DNA of 8,731 nt from Fidelibacterota bacterium (lineage in GTDB: Bacteria; Fidelibacterota; Marinisomatia; Marinisomatales; S15-B10), in NCBI GenBank assembly GCA_002707905.1, contig PAOF01000039.1, positions 5,220 to 13,950 on the forward strand, given 5' to 3'. Below are positions 7,123 through 8,731 of this stretch, one piece after another (the first letter of the stretch is position 1; each line of letters begins with the position of its first letter). Under the pieces are notes generated by a model. That model saw only the letters and a program-made list of their open reading frames with translations. It was not told the origin of the DNA and searched no databases. Position numbers and translations under genes: made by a program.

Positions 7123-7944
7123 TTACTTGGTATTTTTTGGTTCTAAAATATTAGCAGTAAAATTAATTGGAAGTGAATTAATTAATTGATCTACCTCAAT
7201 TTTTTTGGTGTTATTTAATTCTAAGGCGTTAATTTTATTATTATGATGAAAAATTTTTGTTATTTTTGAATTTAAAAAAATATTATTTGTTTGAATTTCT
7301 TCTTTTATTTTATCAAATATCATTCCAAAACCATTTTTTGGATAATAAAAAAAACCTTCAAAATGTTTTTTACCAGAAAAAATTTTAATTATAGACATAA
7401 TATTTAAATTCTTAAGTCTTCCTCCAGAAATTTTTGGTGATAACAAAGTGGTATCTTTTCCCCACAATTTTTTTGAATAATTATTTATAAATAGCTCAGA
7501 TATTGTTGAACCATATTTTTTAATTACTAAATCATTAAAACTATTAATATTATTTTGATTAAAAATATTTTTTCCATTTTCAAATAATATTTTTAAAATA
7601 ATTTTACTATCTAATTTTTTTAAAAGATTTCTAAATTCAATAGGAAAAGTAATCATTTTTCCTTTGTAAAATATTTTGCTTGGGGTGGTTACTAATCTTA
7701 AGTCATCATTTAAGAGATTCTTTATAAGAGATGTCACATACTCATTTTTATCATGGAATCTATGAGCTCCCAAATCAAATTTAAAATTTTTATATTCAAT
7801 TGTCTTGCAATTCCCACCAACTTCACTATTACCTTCAAACAACTCAAATTTCAACCCTTTGTTATTTGCAAAATAAGCTGATGCTAAACCAGCAGGACCA
7901 CCTCCAATAATTGATATTTTTTTTGTTTTATTATTTTTTTTCAC
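7123..7944 (-). CDS. FAD-dependent oxidoreductase (protoporphyrinogen oxidase / UDP-galactopyranose mutase-like), N-terminal part of a frameshifted gene
   Basis: This frame encodes 273 residues. IIGGGPAGLASAY (12-24), Glu37 at the end of the second strand and EVGGN (41-45) make an FAD-binding Rossmann fold. FDLGAHRFH (56-64), TFPIEF (99-104) and YYPKNGFG (200-207) are typical of the COG1232-like family found in polysaccharide clusters. Homology continues into 6618-7073 in another frame. Removing one A from the six-A run would fuse both parts into a 441-residue protein, normal for the family. The start is a GTG directly after an in-frame TAA, overlapping the upstream membrane gene by 14 bases, so coupled translation is likely; no Shine-Dalgarno is seen. 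It probably acts on a sugar nucleotide or lipid-linked sugar, since it sits next to a glycosyltransferase-like gene. The true substrate is unknown, and a heme pathway role is less likely. Confidence 0.85.
   Translation of the reverse strand: MKKNNKTKKISIIGGGPAGLASAYFANNKGLKFELFEGNSEVGGNCKTIEYKNFKFDLGAHRFHDKNEYVTSLIKNLLNDDLRLVTTPSKIFYKGKMITFPIEFRNLLKKLDSKIILKILFENGKNIFNQNNINSFNDLVIKKYGSTISELFINNYSKKLWGKDTTLLSPKISGGRLKNLNIMSIIKIFSGKKHFEGFFYYPKNGFGMIFDKIKEEIQTNNIFLNSKITKIFHHNNKINALELNNTKKIEVDQLINSLPINFTANILEPKNTK
7133..7138 (-). other. Frameshift site in the oxidoreductase gene (six-A run)
   Basis: On the minus strand the run follows GAA CC. With six A the frame reads CCA AAA AAT ACC AAG and stops at TAA. 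With five A it reads CCA AAA ATA CCA AGT AAA and continues into the C-terminal fragment. A one-base homopolymer insertion is the simplest cause. A sequencing or assembly error, a true pseudogene mutation and transcriptional slippage all remain possible. Confidence 0.8.
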
Positions 7945-8731
7945 TTAAAGAATAAACAGTTATTTCAGACCACATTTTGTTAACAAAGGGATTATGATAA
8001 AAAGAAGTATCCGATTTTAAATATTCATTTTTGTTATCTATAATATTTAAAAATTCTCCAATTAATATGATATTTTCATGATTATTATTTAGTTCAATTT
8101 TATTTTGAAAATTTTTATCATCAATATCTATGAAAGTAGAATTAATTCCATGTGATTTTAAATAAAAATTAATTAATGGAATGCTTACAATCGTTTTATT
8201 ATTAGAATTTTCGGTAACAAACTCTTTCACTTGGAAAATAGCAGAAGGCTCTTCTTTATGTTGAATTGTTAGTATTATTGTTAAAATACTTTGAATAATT
8301 AAAAATAGTGAAAGAAGAATAGTTCTTAAACTTTTGTTAAATTGTTTAAATTGAAAAACTGATAATATCATTACAGGAATTAGAAATAAAACTAATGGTA
8401 AAACATGTCTTGATTTATAGATTATATTTTGAAAAAAAAATATCCAAAGTGAATATATCATAATTGATATAAATAATACTTTAAATAAATTATTTTTATA
8501 TATTTTTGGCCAAACATTTATAATATTAATTAATAAAAATGACAATAAAATTGAAATCAATAAACTTAAAACTGATCTACCTTTAGCATATCCACCCATT
8601 CCATCAGCCCAAATACTCATAAAAAAATTTGAAATTCTTTCAAAAAAATTATTATTTGAAATAATTGTTCCACCAAAATCATAAAAGTGACCCTGACTTT
8701 GATTCATAGCTATCGTTAAAAAATCTTTTAA
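7931..8731 (-). CDS. Polytopic membrane protein, GT39/ArnT-like glycosyltransferase, C-terminal part (5' end outside window)
   Basis: The frame is open to the right edge of the window, giving 266 residues. The ATG at 8707 is probably internal, because eight in-frame codons before it (LKDFLTIA) continue a conserved-looking segment into QGHFYDFGGT. Counting from that Met, four membrane helices lie at about 46-66, 75-95, 101-120 and 129-148. A soluble tail of about 110 residues follows, rich in Asn and Asp. The segment YKSRHVLPL (97-105), at the start of the third helix, resembles a conserved piece of lipid-linked-sugar glycosyltransferases of the GT39/ArnT type. The catalytic N-terminal loops lie outside the window, so the activity and sugar cannot be determined. 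Its end overlaps the oxidoreductase start by 14 bases, suggesting one envelope glycan or glycolipid operon. Confidence 0.7.
   Translation of the reverse strand, partial: LKDFLTIAMNQSQGHFYDFGGTIISNNNFFERISNFFMSIWADGMGGYAKGRSVLSLLISILLSFLLINIINVWPKIYKNNLFKVLFISIMIYSLWIFFFQNIIYKSRHVLPLVLFLIPVMILSVFQFKQFNKSLRTILLSLFLIIQSILTIILTIQHKEEPSAIFQVKEFVTENSNNKTIVSIPLINFYLKSHGINSTFIDIDDKNFQNKIELNNNHENIILIGEFLNIIDNKNEYLKSDTSFYHNPFVNKMWSEITVYSLSEKK

Noticed and set aside
7123..7140. Programmed -1 ribosomal frameshifting at A AAA AAT
   Set aside because: The two halves need a +1 shift (or loss of one base), not -1, so the slippery-looking heptamer does not explain the join.
8705..8707. ATG as the true start of the membrane protein
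   Set aside because: The frame stays open to the window edge and four helices are too few for this family, so the gene is most likely cut by the window.
1..8731. tRNA, rRNA, CRISPR array, insertion sequence or long repeats
   Set aside because: I saw none, and almost every base is taken up by recognisable protein genes.

Overview
The window is very AT-rich with standard stop usage, including TGA stops. Its genes are packed edge to edge. Apart from a 137-base divergent promoter region and a 24-base intra-operon gap, every base lies in a gene, and neighbouring genes often overlap (4, 14, 15 and 23 bases). The gene mix is an FKBP prolyl isomerase, a FutA/FbpA-type ferric transporter, a secreted propeller-M28-PDZ peptidase and envelope sugar genes. 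This fits a streamlined, probably marine, diderm bacterium. Candidatus Marinimicrobia or a low-GC Bacteroidota-like lineage are my guesses, from gene style only. Some genes have a clear Shine-Dalgarno (fbpA, fbpC) and others show none.

Layout: (1) Bases 1-336, plus strand, are the 3' end of an FKBP-type peptidyl-prolyl isomerase. (2) Bases 322-3647, minus strand, hold a complete iron(III) ABC transporter operon transcribed fbpA (binding lipoprotein), fbpB (fused 12-helix permease), fbpC (ATPase). (3) Bases 3648-3784 are a divergent control region with a recognisable fbpA promoter and a perfect 23-base palindrome. (4) Bases 3785-6640, plus strand, encode a large exported zinc peptidase: a six-repeat TolB-like propeller, an M28 catalytic domain with a likely PA-type insertion, and a PDZ domain. 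(5) Bases 6618-7944, minus strand, are one FAD-dependent oxidoreductase gene (protoporphyrinogen oxidase / UDP-galactopyranose mutase-like) split in two by a single extra A in a six-A run. (6) Bases 7931-8731, minus strand, are the C-terminal part of a polytopic membrane glycosyltransferase-like protein that runs off the window.

How they work together: fbpABC is a self-contained ferric iron importer with intact iron ligands, but its ATPase lacks the usual C-terminal regulatory domain. The oxidoreductase and the membrane glycosyltransferase are translationally coupled and probably belong to an envelope glycan or glycolipid locus extending past the right edge. The peptidase shares its upstream region with the iron operon. 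Co-regulation through the palindrome is possible but unproven.

I did not find a convincing undescribed system. The best leads are the homopolymer frameshift in the oxidoreductase, the divergent palindrome, the fbpB start codon in a hairpin loop, and the shortened FbpC.
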